A stretch of DNA of 64,000 nt from an uncultured Opitutia bacterium (lineage in GTDB: Bacteria > Verrucomicrobiota > Verrucomicrobiia > Opitutales > Opitutaceae), in NCBI GenBank assembly GCA_903840415.1, contig CAIMFY010000014.1, forward strand, positions 1-64,000, read 5' to 3'. A model generated the notes under the pieces. It was given only the letters and a program-made list of their open reading frames with translations, did not search any database and was not told the DNA's origin. Numbering within the stretch: the first letter of the stretch is position 1; the number at the start of each line of letters is the position of its first letter. This document shows positions 1-8,015 of the stretch, in pieces. The position numbers and the translations under genes are program-made.

Positions 1-96
1 GAGCAGTCGTTCGAGGCGCGAGAACAACGCGGCGCATTGCTCCAACGCCGGATAATTATCCGACGTCGTCAGCTTTGCTTCCACGGTGATCGTCAT
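1..96 (-). CDS. Partial gene, N-terminus of a possible IS605-type (TnpB-like) protein
   Basis: The minus strand has an ATG at position 96 followed by 32 open codons running off the left edge. The peptide starts MTITVEAKL and continues into ALEQCAALFSRLERLL. From memory this resembles the start of IS200/IS605-type transposase (TnpB-like) proteins found in Verrucomicrobia, but the catalytic part lies outside the window and cannot be checked. A perfect 7+7 bp inverted repeat sits directly upstream at 98-113. The open frame is certain, the family tentative. Confidence 0.4.
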   Translation of the reverse strand, partial: MTITVEAKLTTSDNYPALEQCAALFSRLERLL

Positions 97-97
97 A

Positions 98-113
98 GTG
101 TGCAAATGCACAC
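98..113. repeat. Perfect inverted repeat upstream of the left-edge gene
   Basis: GTGTGCA, a 2-nt AA spacer, then TGCACAC gives seven perfect base pairs, starting 2 nt upstream of the minus-strand ATG at 96. In RNA the loop would be too tight, so a protein-binding operator or element-end structure is as likely as a hairpin. The remaining sequence up to 201 shows no other clear feature. Confidence 0.4.
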
Positions 114-201
114 GTTTAGGCGCAATGGCAAGATCTTCCGCTGTGTTGGACGGCAAAGTTTCGCGTTAAACGCCTACAAAAGCCCATGAAATCGGCAGCT
201 G

Positions 202-1812
202 ATGGCAACCCTTCTGTCATTCCATCCCACAGTCAGCGATCATCCGCAAGTTGATCCGAAGTGGCACGATCTGGTTGCGCCCGAAGCGGAGCCAGTCATG
301 GTGTCTCCCTCCATGAGCGGGTCCAACCAACTTCTCACTACCAACCGCAAGGCGCTCACGATTAACCTCGCCGACGCCCAATACGGCACCTTCGCCGAAA
401 TTGGCGCCGGACAGGAAGTCGCACGCGTCTTTTTCCAGGCCGGCGGCGCTTCCAAGACGATCGCGAAGACCATATCGGCCTACGACATGACGTTTAGCGA
501 CGCGATCTACGGCAAGGCGCCGCGCTACGTCTCGCGCGAACGTCTTGGCGAGATGCTCGATCACGAATACCGGTTGCTTCTCGAGCGCCTCGCGGCGCAG
601 CGCGGCGACCGCACCACATTTTTTGCGTTCGCCGACACCGTCGCCACGAAAAACTTCAAGGGCACCAACGAGGCCCACGGCTGGATGGGCGTGCGTTTCC
701 AAACCACCCCCGGCGGTCCGCCGAGCGAGATCATCCTCCACGTGCGCATGTGGGACAAGGATGCCGTCCTCCAGCAACAGGCGCTCGGCATTATCGGCGT
801 CAACGTCATCTACGGAGCATTTTATTTCCGGGCCGATCCGCGGAAATTCATCGAGTCGCTCCTCGACAACCTTAGTGTCGATCGCATCGAGGTCGATATG
901 TTGCAATTCAGCGGCCCGGCTTTCCCCGCGGTGGACAACCGGCTGATGTCGCTCCACCTCGTCCAGTGTGGTCTGACCAACGCCGTGATGTTCGGCCCCG
1001 GTCGCGAAGTGCTCCAGCCGGCGGAAGTGCTCTTCAAGAAAGCCATCCTCGTCGAGCGCGGCAGCTTTCGGCCAGTCACCAAAGTCAACGTCGACATGCT
1101 CAACTGCGCAGCGGCGCAGTTCGTCCAGGAACCGCTCGTCAAGGGCAAGGAAGTCGTCGTCCTGATGGAGATTACGATGAACAACCTCCTCGTCGCCGGC
1201 GAACTCGACGCGCAAGACTGCCTCGCCCGCGTCGATCTGCTCGGCGACATCGGGTTCACCGTCCTCATCTCCAACTACTCAGAATATTTCCGCCTCACCA
1301 CCTACTTCCGTCGCTACACGAAGGAGATGGTTGGCGTGGCTATGGGCGTCAATGTCCTCATCGAAATTTTCAACGAGAAATACTACGAAAATCTCGAGGG
1401 CGGCATCCTCGAATCATTCGGTCGCCTCTTCCGCAACGCGGTCCGCCTCTACATCTACCCGATGCGGCAGGATGCCTACGACAAATTCCTGATGACTGGG
1501 CCGGCCGTGCCGGTGCCCGGCGCGACCAGCGGCCACACCTTTGCCTCGAACGTCCTGATCAACGCCAAGAACGTCCAAGTCGTTGAACACTTGCGCAACC
1601 TCTACAATCACCTCCTCGAGAACCACTACATCGACAGCATCGTCGGCTACGATCCCGATATCCTGCATATTTTCTCCCGTGAAGTCCTCCGCCGGATTAG
1701 TGAAAACGATCCGACGTGGGAGCAGATGGTTCCGGCCGGCGTCGTGCTCGCGATCAAGCAGCGCCGCCTATTCGGTTATCTGCCGCCGCCCGCCATCGCG
1801 GCCTCGGCGTGA
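202..1812 (+). CDS. Conserved protein of unknown function, 536 aa
   Basis: Long soluble-looking protein without signal peptide or membrane segment. Its N-terminal third has a highly conserved-looking block: YGTFAEIGAGQEVAR at residues 61-75, then a Gly-rich stretch with TIAKTISAYDM at 87-96 and KAPRYVSRERL near 105-115. I recall a widespread bacterial family with these blocks and a length of about 480-550 residues. Automatic pipelines label it inconsistently (TonB-dependent receptor, nicotinate-nucleotide adenylyltransferase). Neither label fits: there is no signal peptide or beta-barrel pattern, and I see no nucleotidyltransferase HxGH motif. It stands alone, about 100 bp upstream of the DapF-like gene on the same strand. 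ATG start at 202. Confidence 0.85.
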   Translation: MATLLSFHPTVSDHPQVDPKWHDLVAPEAEPVMVSPSMSGSNQLLTTNRKALTINLADAQYGTFAEIGAGQEVARVFFQAGGASKTIAKTISAYDMTFSDAIYGKAPRYVSRERLGEMLDHEYRLLLERLAAQRGDRTTFFAFADTVATKNFKGTNEAHGWMGVRFQTTPGGPPSEIILHVRMWDKDAVLQQQALGIIGVNVIYGAFYFRADPRKFIESLLDNLSVDRIEVDMLQFSGPAFPAVDNRLMSLHLVQCGLTNAVMFGPGREVLQPAEVLFKKAILVERGSFRPVTKVNVDMLNCAAAQFVQEPLVKGKEVVVLMEITMNNLLVAGELDAQDCLARVDLLGDIGFTVLISNYSEYFRLTTYFRRYTKEMVGVAMGVNVLIEIFNEKYYENLEGGILESFGRLFRNAVRLYIYPMRQDAYDKFLMTGPAVPVPGATSGHTFASNVLINAKNVQVVEHLRNLYNHLLENHYIDSIVGYDPDILHIFSREVLRRISENDPTWEQMVPAGVVLAIKQRRLFGYLPPPAIAASA

Positions 1813-1909
1813 ACTCGCGGTGAAGTAGCGTGGAGTGGGTGGCGAGCAGCCGTGCTCATCGCCGTTTGCTTTCTCATCGCTAAGCGCTACTCACTACTTT
1901 CTCTCGCCC

Positions 1910-2764
1910 ATGCGCTTCCACAAATATCACGCCCTCGGCAACGACTACATCGTGCTCGAACCGCGCGATTTTCCCTCGTGGCAACCCGCCCCGACGGTCG
2001 AACAGATCCGCATCGTCTGCCACCGCAACTTCGGCGTCGGCTCCGACGGCATCCTCTGGGGCCCGCTCCCGTCGCAGCAAAGTGAGTTTGGCCTGCGCAT
2101 CTTCAACCCCGATGGTTCCGAGGCCGAGAAATCCGGCAACGGCCTCCGCATTTTTTCGCGTTTCCTTTGGGATCAGAAACTCGTGCGCCAACCAAACTTC
2201 ACCGTCGAAACGCCCGGTGGCCACGTGCAGGTCGCGATCAAGGACGGCGGCAAACTCCTCACAATCGCTATGGGATCGGTGAGTTTCGACAGCGCGAAGA
2301 TTCCCGTCGCCGGCGCGCCGCGCGAAGTGCTCAACGAGAAAATCACCATCCTCGATCGCGAGCTCACCTACAGTGCCGCGACCATCGGCAACCCGCACTG
2401 CGTAATTCCGCTGCCGGAAATCTCCTCTGCCCTCGCGCACCGCTACGGCCCGCACCTCGAGACGCACCCGAATTTCCCGCGCAAGACCAACGTGCAGTTT
2501 CTCCGCGTTCTCGATCGCGCCAACATCCAGATCGAAATCTGGGAGCGCGGCGCCGGCTATACCCTCGCGTCTGGAAGCAGTTCGAGTGCGTCCGCCGCCG
2601 TCGCCCACCGGCTCGGTCTCGTCGATCGCAGTGTGACGGTCCACATGCCCGGCGGCCAAATCGGCATCGAGATCGGCGATAATTTTTCGATCAGCATGAC
2701 CGGCACGGTGAATAAAGTCGCCGAAGGCACGATGCATCCGGAATTATTCACGGTGCGAGTGTAG
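1910..2764 (+). CDS. dapF: DapF-fold epimerase (diaminopimelate epimerase family) with both catalytic Cys replaced by Ser
   Basis: 284-residue protein starting MRFHKYHALGNDY, which matches the DapF N-terminus (GND at 10-12), so the ATG at 1910 is chosen over the longer open frame. Classical DapF interconverts LL- and meso-diaminopimelate for lysine and peptidoglycan using two cysteines, Cys73 and Cys217 in Haemophilus. Here the first motif reads AEKSGNGLRIF with Ser75, and the second reads ERGAGYTLASGSSSS with Ser221 at the cysteine position. Fold and length otherwise fit the family. I recall other DapF-annotated proteins with the SGNGLRIF motif, so this may be a recognised subclass. Whether it is a true DAP epimerase or acts on another amino acid is open. 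Confidence 0.8.
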   Translation: MRFHKYHALGNDYIVLEPRDFPSWQPAPTVEQIRIVCHRNFGVGSDGILWGPLPSQQSEFGLRIFNPDGSEAEKSGNGLRIFSRFLWDQKLVRQPNFTVETPGGHVQVAIKDGGKLLTIAMGSVSFDSAKIPVAGAPREVLNEKITILDRELTYSAATIGNPHCVIPLPEISSALAHRYGPHLETHPNFPRKTNVQFLRVLDRANIQIEIWERGAGYTLASGSSSSASAAVAHRLGLVDRSVTVHMPGGQIGIEIGDNFSISMTGTVNKVAEGTMHPELFTVRV

Positions 2765-2865
2765 GTCCGATCGAAACTCAGCACGTTGCCCATCCGGTTG
2801 CTTGCCGGTGTCGCAGCCAAGCGAATTCGCTTTGCCGCCCCGAGTGCGGCCTCTACGATGGCGGC

Positions 2866-4377
2866 GTGCTGGGCTGGCTCGCCGACCTCTTCCGCCTCGT
2901 TTGGGGCCTTCTCTACTGGAACTTGCGCAAAGCCTGGTTCCGGCGGGGCCGTGGCCGGGCGCGCTGCCCGTGCCAGAACCCGAGCGACTCCGGCCGGGCG
3001 TTTGAAACCAGTTGCGAGGCGTGCGTGAACTGGGATGAGCCGGTGCGTTTCCGCCGCGTGTGCCCGCTGCTCGTGACCACGCCGAAGGGCCTGCGCTGCT
3101 CGGCGAACACCGCCGATGTGCGCCCGTTCTGGCTTCGAGTGGCCGGCTGGTATGGCGGCACGTTGTTCGCGATCTATCTCACGGGTGCCATCGCGGTCTT
3201 CACGTTTCTGCGCACTATCGGCTATCCGATCAGCATCGTGCACGTCACTTGGCCCGGACTTTGGTATCGTGTGCCGCAAGCGCGCGGCTGGTTCTTCGTC
3301 CAAAAATCCCAACGTGCGCTTGCCGCCGGACGCACCGCAGAGGGATTGCTCTATCTTTCCAACGCCTACCAATTCGATCCCGGCAACTACCAAATCGCGC
3401 TCACCCTCGCCAAAAACTTTCAGGCCGGCCGGCCGCACGAGTCCGACGCGCTGTTCGAGCGCCTATTGCGCGAACACCCCGCGCAGCGCGACGCCACTGC
3501 ACAGGAGTGGTTCCGCGCGCTGCTCTCCCGTGGGGACTTCCAGAAAATCGCCACCCTGGCCTACACCGAAACACTCGTCGACCAGACCCATGCGCACGTC
3601 TGGATTCGCGCCCTATTGTTTGCAACCCGCCAACTCGGCGACGACACCCGGCTGCGCTCGCTGCTGGCCAATCCGTCGCCTTCCTCCGTCGAGTGGCACC
3701 CGGTGATCAAAATCGAATTGCTGCTGCGCGCGGGCCGCTTGCGCGAAGCCCGCGCCAACCTCGACGGGACGTGGTCGACCCCGGTGTCCCCGTTCATTCT
3801 CTACTATCGTGTTAGCACGCTCACGGCCCTCGGCGACACCTACGCCGCGCTCGATCTCCTTGAGAGCAGTCGTGCGCGCCTCGACGATGACGAAGCCTAC
3901 TTCACGCTGAAACTCGACGCCCTCGCCGCCGCCAGTGCACCGCGCTTGTTGCAGGCAAAACTTGATGAACTTCTCGTTCCCAAGCTCACCCTCTCCCGCG
4001 CGATGGTCCTCTGCGCACACCTGATTCGGCATCCCGATGCGGCGACCTTCGCGCGTCTGCACGAAAAGGTGCAACGCGAGCAACTCCCGCTCGACTCGAC
4101 CAGCGCCGGCGTCTGGTTCACGCTGCTCTGCACGGCCGGCGCCGTCGGTGATTTGCCGCGGTTGCACGCGTTGGTCGTCACACTCAAGCTCGCCGCGAAT
4201 TCCCCCTTCATCGCCGTCAGCGTCATCGAGGCGTTTTTTCGCGGCGAAACCGGCGTTGAAAAGATCACCACCTTTCTCCCCGTGATTCCCCTGCCAATCG
4301 AGATCAACTACGCGCTCATCGAGCGCTACTCGCCGCCTCCGCGCATCAACTTCTTGGCCCCCGCCAAACAGCCATGA
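2866..4377 (+). CDS. Membrane-anchored protein with Cys-rich N-terminus and TPR-like helical repeats, exosortase-linked
   Basis: 503 residues from a GTG start. The first ~90 residues carry six cysteines (34, 36, 50, 53, 66, 78), including CPC and CEAC, suggesting metal binding on the cytoplasmic side. One strong membrane segment follows at about 93-115. The remaining ~370 residues look like alpha-helical TPR-type repeats (e.g. RTAEGLLYLSNAYQFDP, then regularly spaced Leu/Ala-rich helix pairs). The stop overlaps the exosortase start in an ATGA arrangement, so the two are very probably translationally coupled. I do not recognise a named family. A role in presenting or scaffolding substrates of the exosortase is an inference from context only. 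Confidence 0.75.
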   Translation: MLGWLADLFRLVWGLLYWNLRKAWFRRGRGRARCPCQNPSDSGRAFETSCEACVNWDEPVRFRRVCPLLVTTPKGLRCSANTADVRPFWLRVAGWYGGTLFAIYLTGAIAVFTFLRTIGYPISIVHVTWPGLWYRVPQARGWFFVQKSQRALAAGRTAEGLLYLSNAYQFDPGNYQIALTLAKNFQAGRPHESDALFERLLREHPAQRDATAQEWFRALLSRGDFQKIATLAYTETLVDQTHAHVWIRALLFATRQLGDDTRLRSLLANPSPSSVEWHPVIKIELLLRAGRLREARANLDGTWSTPVSPFILYYRVSTLTALGDTYAALDLLESSRARLDDDEAYFTLKLDALAAASAPRLLQAKLDELLVPKLTLSRAMVLCAHLIRHPDAATFARLHEKVQREQLPLDSTSAGVWFTLLCTAGAVGDLPRLHALVVTLKLAANSPFIAVSVIEAFFRGETGVEKITTFLPVIPLPIEINYALIERYSPPPRINFLAPAKQP

Positions 4378-6035
4378 CTCCCGTGGACGAAATCATGGCG
4401 CCACCACCCGTGCGTTCGCTGGTCGCGGCCCTGCGCGATCTGCCATTGGTGGCGAAGTTTTGCGCCGGAGCGGTCGTGCTTTTCGCCATCGCGTTAAGCA
4501 TTCAGCTCTGGCCAGATTGGCGGCAAAACCCCGACCTGTCGCACGGGCTCTTCATGCCGCTGGTTTTTCTGCTCCTACTGCACGAGAGTCGCGCCACCGC
4601 CGCGCCGCGCTGGCTACGAGCGGGCGCGATGACCAATTCCACGCTCGTTGCGCTCGTCGGCGGCGGGTTGGTTGCGTTGTCCGCCGCTGGGCTTTACGCC
4701 GCCGCGCTCGACTGGTCGCACGCGCTCGTAATTTTCGCACTGAGCGCAGCGCTCGCGCTCTTCATCGGCGCCGCCATCGTGGCATTCGCCGGCGAGTCGG
4801 TCCGGCTCGTGCCATGCAATTGGAGCGCCGTGGTCGCCGCGGGCCTCTGGGTGTTGTGCGCGCCGATCCCACCCGGCACCTACACGCGCCTCACACTCGG
4901 CCTCCAACTCTGGGTCAGCGAAAACGTTCTCCGGGCGCTCCATCTGCTCGGCATCGCCGCCGACCGGCACGGCAACATCATCGAACTGGTGCGCGGCAGT
5001 GTGGGCATTGAGGAAGCCTGCAGCGGCGTGCGCAGTCTGATCTCGTGCGTGTTTGCGGGGTTGTTTTTTTCCGCGAGCCTCGTCCGGCGCCCATGGGCGC
5101 GCGTCCTCATCATCGGGCTCTCGGCGCCACTCGCACTCGTGATGAATTTTATTCGTTCGCTGACGCTCACGCTCCTCGCCAACAGCGGCGTGAACATCAC
5201 GGGCACCTGGCACGATGCCACCGGCTTCGCCGTCCTCGGCGTGACCGCCGTCATGCTCGGCGGCCTCGCGCTCCTGCTTGAGCACAGCGAGAAAAAAACC
5301 GCGCGCCCCGCACCGTCTTCCGCCAGCGCCACCTCGCCGGTTTCCGACTCAAGTGTACCTCCGTCACTTGTTCACTTTCCGCTCGCCGGGTTGTGCGCCG
5401 GACTCGCGCTTGCGCTCGCGTTGCTCACCGTCTTCACCCTCAACACCCGCTCGTCGCCCCGCCGCGGCGCGCTGATCCCCGATCTGCGCGCGGTGCTACC
5501 CGAAGCGACGCCCGGCTGGACCATCGTCAACACCGACCTCTACGAATTCAGCGACACCCTGCACACCGATCACCTCGTCCAGCGCACCTACTACAAGACC
5601 ACTCCCGCCGGTCCCGTTCGGATCATTCTCTATCTGGCTTATTGGGCGCCAGGGCAGGCCTCGGTCAGTCTCGTCGCCTCGCATACCCCGGACGCTTGCT
5701 GGCCCGGCTCCGGCTGGGCTCCGCAGACGATCGACCAACCCCGCGAACAACTCGTCGTCGACCGGCGCGCGCTGGCGACGGCGGAAGCCCGCTTCTTCAA
5801 ACTCGGCGACGAACCGGAGTTTGTCTGGTTCTGGCACCTCTACGACGGCCGTCCGATCAACTACCGCGATCCCTACTCCGCGTCCGAACTCCTCCGCATC
5901 GCGCTGCGCTACGGCTTTCGACATGACGGCGATCAACTCTTCGTCCGCGTCTCGTGCAATCGCCCCTGGTCGACCATCGAACACGAACCGCTCATCGCAC
6001 AATTTTTCGCCCGCACGCAGACCCTCGGTCTCTGA
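4374..6035 (+). CDS. Exosortase/archaeosortase family transpeptidase fused to an EpsI-like domain
   Basis: 553-residue polytopic membrane protein. Residues ~1-310 form the exosortase core: SHGLFMPL near 47-54, then the predicted catalytic residues Cys216 in EEACSGVRS, Arg261 in NFIRS and His280 in TWHDATGF. After a Ser/Pro-rich linker and another hydrophobic segment (about 340-360), residues ~370-553 resemble EpsI, with the DACWPGSGW block typical of that domain. Exosortases process C-terminal PEP-CTERM-like sorting signals on exported proteins, often alongside exopolysaccharide export. No PEP-CTERM substrate is visible in this window. The gene overlaps the upstream TPR gene by 4 bp. Confidence 0.92.
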   Translation: MTPVDEIMAPPPVRSLVAALRDLPLVAKFCAGAVVLFAIALSIQLWPDWRQNPDLSHGLFMPLVFLLLLHESRATAAPRWLRAGAMTNSTLVALVGGGLVALSAAGLYAAALDWSHALVIFALSAALALFIGAAIVAFAGESVRLVPCNWSAVVAAGLWVLCAPIPPGTYTRLTLGLQLWVSENVLRALHLLGIAADRHGNIIELVRGSVGIEEACSGVRSLISCVFAGLFFSASLVRRPWARVLIIGLSAPLALVMNFIRSLTLTLLANSGVNITGTWHDATGFAVLGVTAVMLGGLALLLEHSEKKTARPAPSSASATSPVSDSSVPPSLVHFPLAGLCAGLALALALLTVFTLNTRSSPRRGALIPDLRAVLPEATPGWTIVNTDLYEFSDTLHTDHLVQRTYYKTTPAGPVRIILYLAYWAPGQASVSLVASHTPDACWPGSGWAPQTIDQPREQLVVDRRALATAEARFFKLGDEPEFVWFWHLYDGRPINYRDPYSASELLRIALRYGFRHDGDQLFVRVSCNRPWSTIEHEPLIAQFFARTQTLGL

Positions 6036-6040
6036 TCGCC

Positions 6041-6133
6041 ATGCCGCTTCCCGTCACCGCCCTCGAAAAACGCATCCTCGCCGTCTTAGACTTGCTGATT
6101 GTCCTCGGCTTGATCGGCTTCGCCGTCTTGTAA
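6041..6133 (+). CDS. Possible 30-residue single-span membrane peptide in the exosortase locus
   Basis: A short ATG-to-TAA frame begins 5 bp after the exosortase stop and ends 10 bp before the next gene. The peptide starts MPLPVTALEKRIL and continues with an unbroken hydrophobic stretch of about 16 residues, long enough for one membrane pass. Tight packing between two genes and the hydrophobic composition favour a real gene, but GC-rich DNA also produces such frames by chance. Confidence 0.4.
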   Translation: MPLPVTALEKRILAVLDLLIVLGLIGFAVL

Positions 6134-6143
6134 CCGCGCCGCC

Positions 6144-6755
6144 ATGTCCGACGAAACCTTGCCGTCAGGTCGCGCCCGTCCTCCGTGCCCCGCCATTTTT
6201 TCGCTGCTCCCCTGGCTCGTCGCCGCCGGTTTTGCCGCCATCGCTGCCGTGCTTGGACAACGCCAATTCGTCCGCCAGTCCGAGACCGCCTTGCTCCGCG
6301 AGCAGGTCGCAATCGCCGCGATCGAATTAAAGGCTGTTCGCAACGAAATCGCCGCCGAACAAATCCTCGCGCGCCATCAACTTGGCTCCGTCGTTTCGCG
6401 TCCGTCGGACGATCTCGCCGGCCTCAAAATCACACTGCTCTCCTCGCGCTCGAAAAGTTCGCCGCAGGCCAGCGCCGTTGTGGTATGGAATCCTGCGAAA
6501 CAGGAAGGCGTGCTCAAGGTGGAGCAGCTTCCCCTCCCCGCCACCGACCGCGATTACCAGCTCTGGATCATCGAACCGCAGTCTGCCGATCCGGTCGATG
6601 GCGGCGTGTTCGCCGTCGAAGCGTCGACGGGCGTCGCCGACGTGAAATTCACGGGCCGGCAACCCATCGCGACTCTTGAGGCGTTCGCCATTTCGCTTGA
6701 GCGCAAGGGAGGCGTGACCAAACCCGAGGGCCCATTCGTGCTGTTTGGCAAGTAG
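6144..6755 (+). CDS. RskA-like anti-sigma factor C-terminal domain protein, membrane anchored
   Basis: 203 residues with one membrane segment at about 18-38, a probable short coiled coil at 45-75, and a C-terminal region (about 95-203) resembling the extracytoplasmic domain of RskA (anti-sigma-K): VVWNPAKQEGVLKVEQLP, a YQLWIIEP block, and a final FAISLERKGG / PEGPFVLFGK. The cytoplasmic zinc-binding anti-sigma helix bundle usually found before the membrane span is missing; only ~17 residues precede it. No sigma factor is adjacent. It sits last in the exosortase locus, so it may be a structural relative used outside the membrane. Confidence 0.75.
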   Translation: MSDETLPSGRARPPCPAIFSLLPWLVAAGFAAIAAVLGQRQFVRQSETALLREQVAIAAIELKAVRNEIAAEQILARHQLGSVVSRPSDDLAGLKITLLSSRSKSSPQASAVVVWNPAKQEGVLKVEQLPLPATDRDYQLWIIEPQSADPVDGGVFAVEASTGVADVKFTGRQPIATLEAFAISLERKGGVTKPEGPFVLFGK

Positions 6756-6821
6756 ACGCCATCACCGCGGCGTGAAATCTTTTCTCGACGCGCTTTGCCG
6801 CTCTCCTGAAGCTCGATAGGC

Positions 6822-8009
6822 ATGATCATCAAACCCAAGGTTCGCGGATTCGTTTGCGTCACTGCCCATCCCGAAGGCTGTGCCGCGCACGTGCAGCAGT
6901 GGATCGACCACGTGAAGGCGCAGGGTCCGATCACGCCTGGCCCGAAAAAGGTCTTGGTCATCGGCTCGTCCACCGGCTACGGGCTCGCGTCGCGCGTGGC
7001 TGCGGCGTTCGGATCGGGCGCCGCGACACTCGGTATATTTTTCGAACGCCCCTCCGAGGAGGGCCGCCCCGCGACCCCGGGTTGGTATAACTCGATCGCC
7101 TTCACGAAGGCCGCCCGCGCCGCCGGACTCTACGCGAAGAATCTCAACGGCGATGCATTTTCCGACGACATCAAGCGCCAGGCGCTCGAACTCATCCGCA
7201 CCGATCTGGGGCAGGTTGACCTCGTCGTCTATTCGCTGGCATCGCCGCGGCGCACGCATCCGAAAACGGGCGCCGTGCACCGTTCCTGCCTAAAACCCGT
7301 CGGCCAGCCCTACACCAATAAGACCGTCGATCCCGACAAGGGCATTGTTTCCACCGTCACGATCGATCCGGCCGACGAGCAGGAAGTCGCCGACACTATT
7401 GCCGTGATGGGCGGCGAAGATTGGGAGATGTGGATGCAGGCGCTTTCCGACGCGCACCTCCTCGCCCCCGGCGCGCAAGCCGTGGCCTACTCCTACATCG
7501 GGCCCGAGGTCACGTGGGCCGTCTACAAGAACGGCACCATCGGCCTCGCCAAAAACGATCTGGAGCGCGCGGCGCGCCACATCGATTCGCTACTCAAACT
7601 GAACGGCGGCGGTCGCGCGTTCATCTCGGTGAACAAGGCACTGGTCACGCAGGCCAGCTCCGCGATTCCCGTGGTGCCGCTCTACATAGCGATCCTCTAC
7701 AAAATCATGAAAGCGAAGGGCACGCACGAAGGCTGCATCGAGCAGGTGCAGCGACTGTTCGCCACGCACATGTATGCCGGCAAGACGCCGAAGTTCGACG
7801 AAGCGGGCCGCGTGCGCGTCGACGATTGGGAGATGCGCGCCGAAATTCAAGACGCCGTGCAGGATATCTGGCCGCGCATCACGACTGAAAACCTCGACGC
7901 TGAGACCGACATCGAAGGCTACCGCAGCGAATTTCTGAAACTCTTCGGGTTCGGCCTGCCGGGCATCGATTACGAGGCCGAGACGGAACCGCACGTACCG
8001 ATGCTCTAA
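6822..8009 (+). CDS. fabV: Trans-2-enoyl-ACP/CoA reductase FabV
   Basis: 395 residues, the usual FabV length. It catalyses the NADH-dependent last reduction of fatty acid elongation, replacing FabI. Visible motifs: the start MIIKPKVRGF, the nucleotide-binding GSSTGYG at 48-54, a second conserved region LVVYSLASPRR, and the Y-x8-K active site with Tyr235 and Lys244, the same numbering I recall for characterised FabV enzymes. FabV enzymes are known for low sensitivity to triclosan. dtd follows after 6 bp, so the two are probably cotranscribed. Confidence 0.97.
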   Translation: MIIKPKVRGFVCVTAHPEGCAAHVQQWIDHVKAQGPITPGPKKVLVIGSSTGYGLASRVAAAFGSGAATLGIFFERPSEEGRPATPGWYNSIAFTKAARAAGLYAKNLNGDAFSDDIKRQALELIRTDLGQVDLVVYSLASPRRTHPKTGAVHRSCLKPVGQPYTNKTVDPDKGIVSTVTIDPADEQEVADTIAVMGGEDWEMWMQALSDAHLLAPGAQAVAYSYIGPEVTWAVYKNGTIGLAKNDLERAARHIDSLLKLNGGGRAFISVNKALVTQASSAIPVVPLYIAILYKIMKAKGTHEGCIEQVQRLFATHMYAGKTPKFDEAGRVRVDDWEMRAEIQDAVQDIWPRITTENLDAETDIEGYRSEFLKLFGFGLPGIDYEAETEPHVPML

Positions 8010-8015
8010 TTTTCC

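Noticed and set aside
217-1215. 332-codon open frame opposite the first large gene
   Set aside because: Its residue pattern is a mirror of GC-rich codon usage (Arg/Val/Glu-rich shadow) and it lies entirely on the complement of a well-supported gene.
1813-1909. TAGCG/AGTAG-rich low-complexity sequence before dapF as a possible repeat element
   Set aside because: Short and imperfect; only weak inverted similarity, so not reported as a feature.
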